Shown here in pieces: positions 5,875 to 7,865 of a stretch of 7,865 bases of DNA. The notes below the pieces were generated by a model, which was given only the letters and a program-made list of their open reading frames with translations, searched no databases and was not told the DNA's origin. The stretch is from Bacteroidia bacterium (GTDB taxonomy: Bacteria > Planctomycetota > Phycisphaerae > Phycisphaerales > SM1A02): the NCBI GenBank assembly GCA_030054235.1, contig JASGCG010000060.1, positions 1 through 7,865 of the forward strand. The letters run 5' to 3'. The translations under genes and the position numbers were made by a program. The first letter of the stretch is position 1, and every line of letters starts with the position of its first letter.

Positions 5875-6069
5875 GCGACGGCAGAACTCGATCAGCGTTG
5901 ACACGGTCGAACCGCACGCCTGGTTCTAAAAGACTGTGCTCCAAGCACTTGAGGATCTGGCCGGGCACGCCGGCATGTTCCGGAACGGCTTGCGACTCCG
6001 GGACACAGACGCGCGAGCCTCGGGGGAAGCGTGCTCAGGAGTTGGCGAGACCAGGGACCTATGGCCCCC

Positions 6070-7865
<1,796 letters not shown>

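Larger units (their letters stand above)
5767..6069. other. Intergenic region between glutamate dehydrogenase and the beta-helix gene
   Basis: No convincing gene lies in these 303 bp. On the minus strand they hold, in order from the dehydrogenase stop: a 10-bp perfect palindrome GTTCCGGAAC (5977-5986), a small GC hairpin (5960-5974), a 6-bp hairpin (5856-5874) followed by TGTGTTT that could be a weak terminator, a possible promoter (5809-5836), and the ribosome binding site of the beta-helix gene. The large gap implies that the beta-helix gene is transcribed independently. Confidence 0.6.

Noticed and set aside
4987..5901. Plus-strand open frame (304 codons) opposite the beta-helix gene
   Set aside because: The product is Arg-rich and low in complexity, as expected from the antisense of a GC-rich gene. 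The sense strand codes a well-patterned beta-helix.
5489..5968. Minus-strand frame of 159 codons spanning the gap and the start of the beta-helix gene
   Set aside because: It starts at GTG without a ribosome site and mostly overlaps the beta-helix gene in another frame. The residues show no domain.
5960..5974. Small hairpin GCCGG/CCGGC as the terminator of glutamate dehydrogenase
   Set aside because: The stem is only 5 bp and has no T-run on the minus strand.

Overview
The window looks like chromosomal DNA of a GC-rich planctomycete, probably of the Phycisphaerae type. This is inferred from the proteins. Two secreted proteins carry strings of Asp/Asn-rich calcium-loop repeats (DCNxNGxPDxC) and end in a dockerin-like pair of loops. 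A third secreted protein ends in a PEP-CTERM-like tail (PAPA, hydrophobic stretch, RRRR). The enzyme at the right edge belongs to the large NAD-dependent glutamate dehydrogenase class. No RNA gene, mobile element, CRISPR array or defence cassette is visible.

Layout. At the left edge, on the plus strand, is the 3' part of a gene for an unrecognised protein with two membrane helices (1-630). It converges, with 13 bp between the stop codons, on a minus-strand gene for a PEP-CTERM-type exported protein (644-1300). All remaining genes are also on the minus strand. In transcription order (right to left) they are: the 3' two-thirds or so of a large NAD-glutamate dehydrogenase gene (6070-7865, start beyond the window); a 303-bp gap holding a possible promoter; a 918-residue secreted right-handed beta-helix protein (3010-5766); a 517-residue secreted seven-bladed FG-GAP propeller protein (1454-3007), which begins only 2 nt after the previous stop; a strong GC-rich hairpin (1391-1423), probably a terminator; and the PEP-CTERM gene with its own Shine-Dalgarno sequence.

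How they may work together. The beta-helix and propeller genes look like one transcription unit making two exported, calcium-stabilised scaffold proteins. Both have the same C-terminal architecture: calcium-loop linker, then a dockerin-like module bracketed by two cysteines. The PEP-CTERM protein would be exported separately and handled by an exosortase encoded elsewhere. The glutamate dehydrogenase is central nitrogen metabolism and has no obvious link to the others.

No clear new multi-gene system is present. The points most worth a second look are the stacked-cysteine beta-helix with FxxN/GGAI repeats resembling chlamydial Pmp proteins, an unassigned domain of about 187 residues set between two calcium-repeat blocks, and the non-ATG, tightly coupled start of the propeller gene with its uncharged signal peptide.
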